64,000 bases of DNA, from positions 1 through 64,000 of the forward strand of contig JAOACE010000022.1 of NCBI GenBank assembly GCA_026418015.1, read 5' to 3'. The notes beneath the pieces are model-generated. The model had not been told where the DNA came from and ran no database searches. It saw only the letters and a program-made list of their open reading frames with translations. Below are positions 1 to 9,062 of this stretch, piece by piece (position 1 is the first letter of the stretch; each line of letters begins with the position of its first letter). The stretch is from Leptospiraceae bacterium (GTDB taxonomy: Bacteria > Spirochaetota > Leptospiria > Leptospirales > Leptonemataceae). The position numbers and the translations under genes are program-made.

Positions 1-837
1 ACTATTATAGCGCATAACACAAAATTTTGAGTTTAATAAAAAATCATTTGTGCAAAAACCACTTTGTAGAATTTTATTATCTTGGAATGCTAATGCAAAT
101 GCCAAATCATAATCTTCTGGAATTATATTAGGAATGAATGAAAAATCAATTCCATCGCCGTTTGGATTATATCGAGTTAAACAAAAGTTGTAATTGGAGC
201 CTATCATACAATATCCCCCTTGTAAAATATAGCCATTAGTTTGAATTGCTAATGCAGCTGCATAATCAGAAGGTGATGTGGGAAGATCATAGATTGTATA
301 ACCAAAAGGGGAATTAAAACTTGTATCTAAACTTCCATCAGCCTTATAGCGAACTAAACAAAAATTTGGACTACTACTATTACATTGACCACTTTGGATA
401 ATTTTATCTCCCTGCAATGCTAAGGATGTGTTATATTCATATGTTGAGCCAGGAATATCAAAGGTTACATAGCCACCACTTCCAAAAAAGCTATCAACAT
501 TGCCGGATACATCATACTGAACCAAACAAAAAATACTACCGGGTGGATTATTACAATAACCACCTTGTAAGATTTTATCCCCTTTTAGAACTAAGGACTC
601 TGCAAAATCTGGCGAGACGCTAGGAATATCAAAAATCTTGTATCCACCATCACCAAAAGAAGGATCGATTTGTCCAAAAATCGACTCTTGGTTTTGAGCT
701 TCATTCTCGTTGACTTCTGGCTCGAATAACTTTGCTAAAAAGTAATAAAGACTTGTGGGTTTTGTCAAAGGTGGAATACAATATGTAAAACTCATCAAAG
801 ATAAAAAGAATAAAAGGGATAATTTTAAAATTTTCAT
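1..837 (-). CDS. Delta-60-repeat lipoprotein, truncated by window edge
   Basis: This reading frame is open from an ATG at 837 to the left edge (279 codons, no stop), so the ORF track missed it. The N-terminus is a signal peptide ending in a relaxed spirochaetal lipobox, SFTYC, with Cys20 as the likely lipidated residue. From about residue 65 there are four tandem units of 50-60 residues with the delta-60 pattern: D-x-SFG-x-GG, then an aliphatic strand, then GDKILQGGYC, then FCLVQYD. Each unit carries two cysteines about 8-12 residues apart. A GAGGG ribosome site lies six bases upstream. The protein is probably anchored in a membrane as a beta-propeller-like repeat protein. Its ligand is unknown. 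Confidence 0.8.
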   Translation of the reverse strand, partial: MKILKLSLLFFLSLMSFTYCIPPLTKPTSLYYFLAKLFEPEVNENEAQNQESIFGQIDPSFGDGGYKIFDIPSVSPDFAESLVLKGDKILQGGYCNNPPGSIFCLVQYDVSGNVDSFFGSGGYVTFDIPGSTYEYNTSLALQGDKIIQSGQCNSSSPNFCLVRYKADGSLDTSFNSPFGYTIYDLPTSPSDYAAALAIQTNGYILQGGYCMIGSNYNFCLTRYNPNGDGIDFSFIPNIIPEDYDLAFALAFQDNKILQSGFCTNDFLLNSKFCVMRYNS

Positions 838-858
838 GTTTTTACCCTCTTTAATAAT

Positions 859-887
859 ATAATTATAAAAAAAAGATTTTTTGTCAA
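859..887 (-). promoter_or_regulatory. Putative promoter of the delta-60 lipoprotein gene
   Basis: On the minus strand a perfect TTGACA (887-882) sits upstream of an AT-rich block. A -10 element is ambiguous: TATAAT follows after only 14 bases, or TAATTA after 16. The ribosome site and ATG follow about 25 bases downstream. Confidence 0.4.
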
Positions 888-939
888 GTAGAAAAGTGAA
901 ATAATTTTTCTGGATTATATTCGTTTCTGATTAGAAAAA

Positions 940-2400
940 CTAAAATTGAAAATACACAAAAGGTTGACTTACAGTAACACTATAAATCGTCAAACAAGTA
1001 AATAGAATTACTCCAGCAACAATGTATAAATAATCACTTTTAATAAAATTTTTTATATAAATTTTTTTATCTTCGTGTTCCATCCAGTATTCTACAATAA
1101 ATAAAGCGAATATCAAAACAAAATATTGAAGCGATGGTATTACAATTTTTCCTTCGGATGGAATTAAAGCTCGTAAAATCATGTACCAGCCAACATCCAA
1201 AGGAGAAGCAGTAAAATTTGTTTCTGGAAATACCAATGGTTTTGCTCGAAACAAGAAAAACGTAAAAGAAAACACAGAATAAGTATAAACAATGCCTAAA
1301 AAAGCAATCAACCATTCAGGTAATTTTTCGCCCAAGCGCTTTATAAATTGAATCGATAAGAATAAACGTTCTCCCAATAAAAACATGCCATGAAGTCCAC
1401 CCCATATTAAATAGTTCCAACCTGCACCATGCCATAAACCACTGATCAACATGGTTAAAAACAAATTCACATACATTCGAAAAGCATGAACTCTACTACC
1501 ACCTAAGGGAATATAAACATAATCGCGAAGCCAGCTGGAAAAAGAAATATGCCACCTTCGCCAAAATTCTCCCATCGTTTTAGAAAAAAAAGGACGATTA
1601 AAATTCTGCGGCAAATCATACCCCATGATCCGAGCAATACCGATAGCAATATCAGAATAACCAGCAAAATCTCCATAAATCTGCAAAGAAAATAAAAATA
1701 CAGCAATCCACATGCTGATAGAATGATATTCCCATGGAGCACTAAAAACTTGATCCACATAAGGAGAGATTTGATCAGCTATCAAGGTTTTTTTAAACAA
1801 CCCTAAACATACTTGAAACAAGCCACTTCGAAAATTTTGTAAGTCAAATTTTTTTCCATGGTAAAATTGTTCGAGTAAATCTTTGGTACGTAGTATTGGC
1901 CCTGCCACCAATTGCGGAAAAAAACTCAAATACAATGCATAATACAATATATTCTTGGGCTTTTCTACCAAACCTCTGTATACATCAACAATAGCAGAAA
2001 TAGACTGAAGACAATAAAAAGAAATTCCCATGGGTAAAATTATATTCGGAGGCTGTATATACTCTTTATTGCATGGTTCAAAACCCAAAAGAAAATTTAA
2101 TATATCATACAATTGGACGCTATATTTAAAAACTAATAATACTAGCAAGTTTCCGATAACTCCTATCCACAAAAATATTTTTTTGATTCGAATATCCTTG
2201 GATTTATCGATATAGTATATACTCACATAAGAAATAATAATAGAATATAATAATAAAAATATATAAATAAATTTAAATACTGCATAAAAATAAAAACTGA
2301 CAATTAAAAGCCAATATCTCTGGTATCGTTCTGGTAAAAGAAAAAACACTGGAATCACAATAAGAATAAATACAAAAAAGTGTAATGAATTAAACAACAT
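940..2400 (-). CDS. MBOAT-family O-acyltransferase, AlgI type
   Basis: This 486-residue polytopic membrane protein is about the usual AlgI length. It carries the AlgI core patterns in order: SFYCLQ, FFPQLVAGPI, the GYSDIAIG segment, FWRRWHIS, RDYVYIPLGG and LWHGAGWNY. The last contains the conserved membrane-embedded histidine, His324 by my count. The family passes acyl groups, usually acetyl, across the inner membrane to secreted polysaccharides. It starts two bases after the end of the SGNH gene, and a GGAG lies about nine bases before its ATG inside that gene. The pair therefore looks like one acyl-transfer unit. The glycan acceptor cannot be told from sequence. Confidence 0.9.
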   Translation of the reverse strand: MLFNSLHFFVFILIVIPVFFLLPERYQRYWLLIVSFYFYAVFKFIYIFLLLYSIIISYVSIYYIDKSKDIRIKKIFLWIGVIGNLLVLLVFKYSVQLYDILNFLLGFEPCNKEYIQPPNIILPMGISFYCLQSISAIVDVYRGLVEKPKNILYYALYLSFFPQLVAGPILRTKDLLEQFYHGKKFDLQNFRSGLFQVCLGLFKKTLIADQISPYVDQVFSAPWEYHSISMWIAVFLFSLQIYGDFAGYSDIAIGIARIMGYDLPQNFNRPFFSKTMGEFWRRWHISFSSWLRDYVYIPLGGSRVHAFRMYVNLFLTMLISGLWHGAGWNYLIWGGLHGMFLLGERLFLSIQFIKRLGEKLPEWLIAFLGIVYTYSVFSFTFFLFRAKPLVFPETNFTASPLDVGWYMILRALIPSEGKIVIPSLQYFVLIFALFIVEYWMEHEDKKIYIKNFIKSDYLYIVAGVILFTCLTIYSVTVSQPFVYFQF

Positions 2401-2402
2401 GG

Positions 2403-3674
2403 TTATCTATCTCCAAGATATTTAACAAGATAGTTGTATAAATTTTCCGAAACCCAAACATTCCCTAATTTTGTTAGATGGCCATCTTCGGGAATAAAAT
2501 GATCTGTTATACCATATTCATTCTGTTTGCATAAAGTTTTTGTGTTCTCCATCAAGTCCCAGACTTCTATTTGATTCTTTTCGAAATATTGTTTTGCTTG
2601 GAGTGCATACATTCTTAACGGATGATATTGATTCATATTATTGCAATAGATTTCTTCGATTTGCATAGGCAAGATTACTACTATCAAACGAAAATGATGT
2701 TTTAATGATAATTCCAGGATATTTTGGTATGCCTTTTTTGTAAATTCTGGTAAATCAGGAATTTCTTTGGGAAAATCCCTACATTCTTTTAAAATAGACG
2801 ATGGTACTTCTTCGGGACATTTTTGTGGTTTCGAAAATAAGATTTTTTGAGGGGCATTATATGCACTACCTAATGTTTTGTAGATTTTCTTTTTTTCTTC
2901 TTTGGGAATGCATTCTTTTGGTTTATTTGGTAGTAAAAAGCTTTCTTTTATATAATTGATAAATGTAGAATTTTTTGTTTTTTCTAATTCTATTTGTAGT
3001 TCAGCTTTAAAGATTGCAAATTTTAACAACATTTGTTTAACGGTTAGCTTTATTACGTAAAAAGAATAAAACCAATCAGTTAGAACAAACTGCGCGGTAT
3101 CAAAAAACTTTTTTTGAGGATCTTCTAATCGTTTTTTTTCAACAACATCGTCTGGTAAGATTCCTCTTTGTAAAAAAACCTCTGGCATGGTAAAATCATT
3201 GGGAGAAACAAAAAGAAGAACTGTATCGATCTGATTAACACGTTCTAATAATTCCTTTAATCTTTGATAATATCCCCAAGAGCCTAATCCATCAACACCA
3301 GCATTTAAAAACTGATAACCATGTTGTTTAAATTTTTCGTTCAACAAATAACAAAAAGTTTCTTTATCCGAAACACCAAATCCCATTACTAAACTATCGC
3401 CTAAGCAGAGAATCTTTTTTAAATTGGGATCAGCTTCTTCGAGATTTCTTAGACCTAAAGAATTTATCGAGAACTCTCCTTCCCATTTGCCAGTATAATG
3501 TTTGATATATACTCTTGTATTGGGTTTTAATCCAACAAAATAATTTGGATTATATTGATGGATAACTTTTAAACCACGAAAATAACTTAATGCTTCGATT
3601 TGATAAAACCGAAGAAAAATTTCCAGTAGCACAAAAAATGCCAATGTTAAAAACAAAAACCTTTTTAGATTCAT
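2403..3674 (-). CDS. Membrane-anchored SGNH/GDSL-like protein, partner of MBOAT
   Basis: The 423-residue protein begins with a single hydrophobic segment (about residues 5-22) that acts as a signal anchor, so the rest is periplasmic. SGNH motifs are intact: CLGDSL with Ser94, an asparagine block in SPNDF, and a C-terminal D-G-H-L-T with Asp397 and His399. This matches esterase/acetyltransferase partners such as AlgJ/AlgX that receive the acyl group exported by an AlgI-like MBOAT. A central insertion of roughly 100 residues rich in Lys, Pro and Glu separates the motif blocks. The gene ends at the start of the MBOAT gene and follows the prenyl synthase directly, which suggests one transcript. 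Confidence 0.8.
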   Translation of the reverse strand: MNLKRFLFLTLAFFVLLEIFLRFYQIEALSYFRGLKVIHQYNPNYFVGLKPNTRVYIKHYTGKWEGEFSINSLGLRNLEEADPNLKKILCLGDSLVMGFGVSDKETFCYLLNEKFKQHGYQFLNAGVDGLGSWGYYQRLKELLERVNQIDTVLLFVSPNDFTMPEVFLQRGILPDDVVEKKRLEDPQKKFFDTAQFVLTDWFYSFYVIKLTVKQMLLKFAIFKAELQIELEKTKNSTFINYIKESFLLPNKPKECIPKEEKKKIYKTLGSAYNAPQKILFSKPQKCPEEVPSSILKECRDFPKEIPDLPEFTKKAYQNILELSLKHHFRLIVVILPMQIEEIYCNNMNQYHPLRMYALQAKQYFEKNQIEVWDLMENTKTLCKQNEYGITDHFIPEDGHLTKLGNVWVSENLYNYLVKYLGDR

Positions 3675-4679
3675 CTAATCTTCTACCGGTACCATTAGTT
3701 TGTTCAATGTTTTGATCATCTCTTCTTTTTCTTCAATGTTTTGAGTTTCGTGATTTCTGATAAAATTCATCAAAGAATGAATTGCTTCTTCTATCTCTGT
3801 GGCAATCTTTTTTCGAATGTGGTATTTTTGCATTAATTCAAGCAAAAAAGAAAGCTTTTCTTTTCTTTTTTCGTAATCATTCCAATCTTTGAACAATTCT
3901 TTTTTTTCTTTGTTAGAAAGAGATTTGCGTAAAACTAATATGGGATATGTGATTAATCCCCGAAAAAAATCTAAATATAATTCTTTTCCTAATTCTTCTT
4001 GGGTAGAGAAATAGTCTAAGTAATCATCGCGAATTTGAAACAATCGCCCCATCTTTAAACCATATTGTCGATAAACTTCAATTTGTTTTGAATTGACCGA
4101 ACTTATAATTGCAGCAGATTCCACCATAGCAGAAAATAGATCAGCGGTTTTACCTAAGATAATTTGCTCGTATATATCTTCTGTAATATTAGGGTTGTTT
4201 TCGTATTCCATCTGGAGAATTTCCGAAACAGCTAAGTTTTTAATTACCCTTGTAAAAATAGGAAGTAAAACAAAACCATGTTCTAATGTTCTTAAATGAT
4301 CAATTCCACATGCTAATAAATAATCCCCAGCTAAGATGGTTTTTTTATTTCCTTCTGTTATATGTAAGGTTGGTTTTCCTCTTCTCTGATTAGAATTATC
4401 AATTACATCGTCATGTAAAAGTGAAGCTGCATGGATTAGCTCACCAATTGCAGCAACATCTAACCATTCTTTACCAGAATAATTGAGTAGTTTACAAAAA
4501 TAATAATGGGTTAAAGGGCGTATTCTTTTGCCACCAGAAAATATAACAAAACGCTTAACAACCTTAAAAAAAGGTAAATCTTCTTTAATAATTTGCGAAA
4601 GTTTTTTATCAATCGACGATGCTAATCGCTTTTGTTTTGTAGTAATTTGAAAGTTAAATTTGATGTTTTTGATCTTCAA
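3675..4679 (-). CDS. Trans-polyprenyl diphosphate synthase (IspB/HepT-like)
   Basis: At 334 residues this is the normal length for the family. It has the first aspartate-rich motif LLHDDVID (Asp90, 91, 94), then NQRRGKPTLH, and the second motif IRDDYLD (Asp218, 219, 222). These bind the Mg2+-diphosphates of allylic substrate and isopentenyl diphosphate. The residues before the first motif are SLLH, without the bulky aromatics typical of short-chain (C15/C20) enzymes, so a long-chain product for menaquinone or a carrier lipid is likely. That length call is inference. The start overlaps the SirB1-like gene by 26 bases and the stop abuts the SGNH gene. Confidence 0.85.
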   Translation of the reverse strand: MKIKNIKFNFQITTKQKRLASSIDKKLSQIIKEDLPFFKVVKRFVIFSGGKRIRPLTHYYFCKLLNYSGKEWLDVAAIGELIHAASLLHDDVIDNSNQRRGKPTLHITEGNKKTILAGDYLLACGIDHLRTLEHGFVLLPIFTRVIKNLAVSEILQMEYENNPNITEDIYEQIILGKTADLFSAMVESAAIISSVNSKQIEVYRQYGLKMGRLFQIRDDYLDYFSTQEELGKELYLDFFRGLITYPILVLRKSLSNKEKKELFKDWNDYEKRKEKLSFLLELMQKYHIRKKIATEIEEAIHSLMNFIRNHETQNIEEKEEMIKTLNKLMVPVED

Positions 4680-5580
4680 CTTGTACTAAATTATTCAGAA
4701 TTTTTAGAAGGCTTTCTATTGTCATCTGTTTTTTTGTTTCATTGCGTTTCGTATAAATATTATGTAGATTATACAGCATACGCGAAATGATTTTAGGAAC
4801 AGGAGGATTTAAAAATACCTCTGGACTTTCTTGATAGCCTAATCGTAATAAATGTTTAACACAATCCACATAAGTGATTTTATTCCCATAATGAAAAGGA
4901 TCAAAATATGAATAAAAATCTTTCGAAGAAAAGAACAAAATAAAATGACCTGGCAAATTTACCCCTTGAATCGAAAATGGAACTATATAATTAAACCTAC
5001 TTTCTAAAGTTTTTTTTAAAATTTCGTAGAAGAGAAGTGTTATAACAGATAATGACACAGGTATACCTTTCTTAGATTCTAATACAAAAGTAATAAAGCT
5101 ATTTTCGGGAGTATGATAATCTTCAAAATTTCCTTGGAACTCTTTGTAGCAATATAAAAAATCAACAATTTTATTAAACTGTTCCTCAACTTGTAAATCA
5201 AGAAAATCTGGATAAGTTTTTATAAATTCGTCTACCAATAAAAAAAACCTTTTTTGATAATCCTCGAAACTTATAAAAATAGCATCAGAAAAACGAGAAA
5301 CCAAATAGGAACCTTTCATTAAGTTATGAGGATCTGCCATATAGGTTTTAAAATCTTCTATAAGTTTTAAATAATTTAATTCATGTCCAATTTCTGAACG
5401 CAGTTGTAATCTTACCACAGAATCTTCGATCAATTCGATAAAATAATATGGGTTTCTACCAAAAGGAATTTTTTCGATGATTTTTTTGATTATAGCATCT
5501 CTTATTTCTTTGTCGTCATGTTCGTAATAAAGATACAATAAATTCACAATTTCAGAATCAATTTCCTTCATTAATCCCAT
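4654..5580 (-). CDS. SirB1/transglutaminase-like protein
   Basis: The pattern ESKKGIPVSLSVITLLFYEI followed by FSIQGVNLPGHFILFF and a YFDPFHYG motif is that of the SirB1 family (Transglut_core2). These are cytoplasmic proteins with a transglutaminase-like fold, and no enzymatic reaction is firmly assigned to them. The N-terminal half contains helical material typical of the family. The track start at 5583 is a GTG immediately followed by an ATG at 5580; I use the ATG, and a third candidate ATG lies at 5571. The gene overlaps the prenyl synthase start by 26 bases, which implies translational coupling. Role unknown. Confidence 0.75.
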   Translation of the reverse strand: MGLMKEIDSEIVNLLYLYYEHDDKEIRDAIIKKIIEKIPFGRNPYYFIELIEDSVVRLQLRSEIGHELNYLKLIEDFKTYMADPHNLMKGSYLVSRFSDAIFISFEDYQKRFFLLVDEFIKTYPDFLDLQVEEQFNKIVDFLYCYKEFQGNFEDYHTPENSFITFVLESKKGIPVSLSVITLLFYEILKKTLESRFNYIVPFSIQGVNLPGHFILFFSSKDFYSYFDPFHYGNKITYVDCVKHLLRLGYQESPEVFLNPPVPKIISRMLYNLHNIYTKRNETKKQMTIESLLKILNNLVQVEDQKHQI

Positions 5581-5655
5581 CACTTATAAGATAACATAGA
5601 AAAATATTTTGTCAATAAAAAGTACATTCTTGATAAAAATAATGTATAAGAAGAA

Positions 5656-6711
5656 TTATTCCCCTTTATCACGCGTTGTTGCGAGTAATTCGTCTGGTAT
5701 ATCTTCTATGTATTCTCCAATCTGAACAGCAATGCGATTTCCCACTTTACCAGGTAGACATTTAAATTTCTTTCTATCTCCAATTTTAATAATAAATTCG
5801 CCCTTTATTGGTGTATTCAATCGTACAATATCACCTGGTCTTAAATTAATTACATCTCCGATGGAAATATCAATTTCTCCTACTTCGCAACGAATGGGTA
5901 ATTGCACTTGTTCTAATCGCTGTTGGATGACCTCGCGATTTTCGTCTGTTTGAGCTTTTTGTATAGAAGAATACCAATATTGCGCTGAAAGTTTGTTTAC
6001 AATTGGCTCAATCGTAATATAGGGAATACAAAAGTTCATCATTCCTTCTACATCAGCAATCTTTGTTTCTAAAGATACTAAAACAACCATATCATTGGGT
6101 GGAACGATTTGTGCAAATTGTGGGTTGGTTTCTATATTTCCCAACCTTGGGCGTAAATCTATTACGGTAGACCATGCTTCTCTAAGGTTACCTAACATTC
6201 TTACGATAACGCTTTCCATTACAGAACGTTCAATATCTGTCAGTTCTCGCGAGATATTTTTGATTTGTTCCCCCTTCCCACCAAACAATCGATCAATTAT
6301 AGCAAAACTTACATTTGGGTCAATTTCGTATACAGCAGAACCTCTTAATGGATCCATGTTAACAATAGCGAGTGTAGTTGGAGAAGGAATCGAACGGTTG
6401 AACTCTTCGTAGCTCAATTGATCTACGGAACTGACATGTACGGATACAGCAGCTCTTAATTGTGCAGAAAGAGATGTTGTAACCATTCGAGCGAATGTTT
6501 CATGAATCATTTGTAATGTACGAATTTGATCCTTAGAAAATTTATCGGGACGTTTAAAATCGTATGGTTTAGCAATTCCTTGTTGCTTACCTTCTTGTGT
6601 AGGAAGTTCAATATCCGAAGATAAGGTCTGTATAGGGACTTCCCCCTCTGTACTTACATTAATCGTTTGGAGCAAATTTGATAGCTCAGCATCATCCAAC
6701 ATCTCTGTCAT
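5656..6711 (-). CDS. fliM: Flagellar motor switch protein FliM
   Basis: The 351-residue product has the full FliM layout. A short N-terminal segment (LDDAELSNLL) sits where FliM carries its EIDALL-like motif. The middle CheC-like domain (about residues 50-245) includes FNRSIPSPTTLAIV and GSAVYEIDP. The C-terminal SpoA domain (about 265-340) includes VGEIDISIGDVINLRPGDIV. FliM forms the C-ring with FliG and FliN and takes the CheY-P signal that sets rotation direction. No other motor gene is adjacent, so this gene is separate from a main flagellar operon here. About 75 bases of AT-rich DNA separate it from rlmN upstream. Confidence 0.95.
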   Translation of the reverse strand: MTEMLDDAELSNLLQTINVSTEGEVPIQTLSSDIELPTQEGKQQGIAKPYDFKRPDKFSKDQIRTLQMIHETFARMVTTSLSAQLRAAVSVHVSSVDQLSYEEFNRSIPSPTTLAIVNMDPLRGSAVYEIDPNVSFAIIDRLFGGKGEQIKNISRELTDIERSVMESVIVRMLGNLREAWSTVIDLRPRLGNIETNPQFAQIVPPNDMVVLVSLETKIADVEGMMNFCIPYITIEPIVNKLSAQYWYSSIQKAQTDENREVIQQRLEQVQLPIRCEVGEIDISIGDVINLRPGDIVRLNTPIKGEFIIKIGDRKKFKCLPGKVGNRIAVQIGEYIEDIPDELLATTRDKGE

Positions 6712-6785
6712 AATTTTAAAGATTCAAAAAATATTGAATTAATCAAGTTTTTTTTGTATTATTTTGTGATTTTTTTTAAATCTGA

Positions 6786-7871
6786 TTATACTTTTAATTC
6801 GTTCGAAATCCCTTTTTGTAAGGCTAACATTCCACAGGCAGCGTTAATTTTTTTCCCTGGTGAGCCTCGATAAAAAGCAAGTACACCGTGATTTCGTAAT
6901 TCCTCTTGGAATTTTAGAATTTCTTCTTGTGTAGGTGATCTCCAATTGTTAAAATTGGTATTTAAGGGAATTAAATTGAATTTACAAAACCGAATACTTT
7001 TTGCAATTTTTACAAGTTCATTGATGTGTTCTTTGTTCATGTTAACATCAGGAATCAAAATGTACTCGAATGTTATATTTCTTTTATAAATTTGTGTATA
7101 TTTTTTTACAACCTTTAAAAGATCGCTTAATGAATATTTTGTGTTTATATCCATTAGCATAGAACGTTCTTCGTTAAAAGGATGGTTTAAAGAAATTGCT
7201 AAGTTAAAAGGCTGTTTTTCGGAAATAAACCTTTCTATGCCAGGAATTACTCCGGAGGTAGAAATGGTAATATGTCTTGAACCTATGTTTAACCCTTTTG
7301 GATGATTCAGTATTTTTGCTGCTTTGATTACATTATCGTAGTTATAAAAAGGTTCTCCCATCCCCATAAAAACCACGTTGGTGAGTTTTTCTTTTGGATC
7401 TACATGCTTGTTTCTATGATGAATCATCTGGTAGATTTGTTGTAAAATTTGCCATGTTGATAGATTTCCTTTAAAAGGAATTTTTGCAGTAGCACAAAAG
7501 GTACAATTCAAACTGCAACCACTCTGGGAAGAAATACATGCTGTTCTTCGTTTTTCCGATACAAGCCAAACAGATTCAAAAATTCTAGACCTACTTTCTT
7601 TGGTATCTTGATATTCAAAGATAAATTTTTGTGTGCCAGAATCATCCGAACCTTCGTCAACAGATTCATAATAGTTTAAGTTCAAAACTGGAAATAAATG
7701 ATTTTCGAGAATATAATTTCTGATTTTTTTGGGAAATTCGGTAAATTCCTCCACACTTAAAGATAAATGCTTATGAATTCTCAAAAACAATTGTTCTGCA
7801 CGATAAGGAGGTTCATTCAATTGAAGAAAAAATTCTTTTAGTTCTTCTATGGTACTTTCGTGGATAAACAT
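6786..7871 (-). CDS. rlmN: 23S rRNA (A2503-C2)/tRNA (A37-C2) methyltransferase RlmN
   Basis: This radical-SAM enzyme places a methyl group on C2 of adenosine in 23S rRNA, and on some tRNAs. The iron-sulfur motif CSLNCTFC (Cys119, 123, 126) is present, as are MGMGEP, the SAM-binding region, and the C-terminal catalytic cysteine in NAACGML (Cys346). The other family cysteine, in RTACISS, is also there. At 361 residues it is of normal length. The next gene upstream on the same strand is purM, only 21 bases away, which suggests co-transcription without an obvious functional link. Confidence 0.93.
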   Translation of the reverse strand: MFIHESTIEELKEFFLQLNEPPYRAEQLFLRIHKHLSLSVEEFTEFPKKIRNYILENHLFPVLNLNYYESVDEGSDDSGTQKFIFEYQDTKESRSRIFESVWLVSEKRRTACISSQSGCSLNCTFCATAKIPFKGNLSTWQILQQIYQMIHHRNKHVDPKEKLTNVVFMGMGEPFYNYDNVIKAAKILNHPKGLNIGSRHITISTSGVIPGIERFISEKQPFNLAISLNHPFNEERSMLMDINTKYSLSDLLKVVKKYTQIYKRNITFEYILIPDVNMNKEHINELVKIAKSIRFCKFNLIPLNTNFNNWRSPTQEEILKFQEELRNHGVLAFYRGSPGKKINAACGMLALQKGISNELKV

Positions 7872-7892
7872 AGTATAAAAATAAAATTAAAC

Positions 7893-9050
7893 TTAAAGAA
7901 AAACAACTTTTTTATTATATTTTGAATTCTTCTTTACAACACCTAAGATTTTCGGTTCAGTAGATAAATATGGTAAATTCCAATTGAATTCCCACTCGGG
8001 ATATTCGGGAAAAAAATCCTTTTGTACTTTAATATAAGTTTGTTTATAATTGATCAAATTTTCTGAAATTTGTTCTATCATCGAATTCACGTTTTTTTGT
8101 TCGACAAAAATAAGCATTCCATAACCACAATTAAATACATGGGTCATTTCCAGAAAACTTAAATTCCCTTTTTCTTGGATTTCTTTAAAAGGAGATTTTA
8201 AATCCCATGATTGTAATTCTACATAATAATTTTCTTTAAGAATACGTGGAATATTTTCTTGGTATCCTCCTCCGGTTATATGTACCATCCCTTTAATCAT
8301 TTTATTTTTGATTTGTTCGTAGAGAATTTTTTCGTATAGAACAGTTGGTTGTAATAGAATCGATTCTTTTAGAAAATCGAATATTTCTTTTTGTATCGTA
8401 TCTTTTGGTGGTGTATTCGAAGCTGGATCATAAAATAATTTTCGAATTAGGGATAATCCGTTCGAATGGATTCCAGACGAAGGAATACCTAGAATCACAT
8501 CCCCTTCTTGGATTGCATCACCAGTAATCAAATGTTCTTTTTCGCAAAATCCAATCATAAAACCAGCTAAATCAAAATCGTTATCTTTCATAACGTTTGG
8601 ATGTTCTGCGGTTTCGCCGCCAAGTAAACTACACTCAATCATCTTACAAGCAGCAGCAATAGAACGAATTACCAAAGACATTTCGTGAACATGCAACTTA
8701 CCCACAGCTAAGTAATCCAAAAAGATAGAAGATTTACCACCAGAAACCAATATATCGTTTGCACACATTGCTACTAAATCATAACCAATGGTTTCGTATC
8801 TTCCAAAAAAAGATGCATAAGTTAATTTTGTACCAACCCCATCAGTCGATGTGAGGAGTACTGGTTCTTTGTATTCTTTTAAGAAAGATAAATCATAGAT
8901 AGCAGAAAAACCACCAATATCAGAAACAACATTCTTATTGTAGGTCTTCCTTGCAAAAGGTACAATCAGTTGAACCAAATTTTGACCAGCTAATGTATCT
9001 ACTCCCGCTTGTTTATATGCTTCGGAATATTCTTGATGTTTAGTTTCCAT
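7893..9050 (-). CDS. purM: Phosphoribosylformylglycinamidine cyclo-ligase (AIR synthase)
   Basis: PurM closes the imidazole ring in purine synthesis, converting FGAM and ATP to AIR. Family blocks are clear: SDIGGFSAIYDL near residue 42, STDGVGTKLTYA, LLGGETAEHPNV, SSGIHSNGLSLIRK and HITGGGYQENIPRI. At 385 residues it is about 35-45 longer than a typical bacterial PurM. The extra length lies at the C-terminus, after the core region with GYGML, and ends in a Lys/Asn-rich tail. A GGAATC-type ribosome site precedes the ATG. The gene ends 21 bases before rlmN. Confidence 0.92.
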   Translation of the reverse strand: METKHQEYSEAYKQAGVDTLAGQNLVQLIVPFARKTYNKNVVSDIGGFSAIYDLSFLKEYKEPVLLTSTDGVGTKLTYASFFGRYETIGYDLVAMCANDILVSGGKSSIFLDYLAVGKLHVHEMSLVIRSIAAACKMIECSLLGGETAEHPNVMKDNDFDLAGFMIGFCEKEHLITGDAIQEGDVILGIPSSGIHSNGLSLIRKLFYDPASNTPPKDTIQKEIFDFLKESILLQPTVLYEKILYEQIKNKMIKGMVHITGGGYQENIPRILKENYYVELQSWDLKSPFKEIQEKGNLSFLEMTHVFNCGYGMLIFVEQKNVNSMIEQISENLINYKQTYIKVQKDFFPEYPEWEFNWNLPYLSTEPKILGVVKKNSKYNKKVVFL

Positions 9051-9062
9051 AGTTGATTCCTT

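Noticed and set aside
417-623. ORF track 68-residue plus-strand ORF
   Set aside because: It is a shadow of the minus-strand delta-60 lipoprotein gene; composition is biased and there is no ribosome site.
8345-8527. Short plus-strand ORF over purM
   Set aside because: Antisense shadow of a well-conserved enzyme gene.
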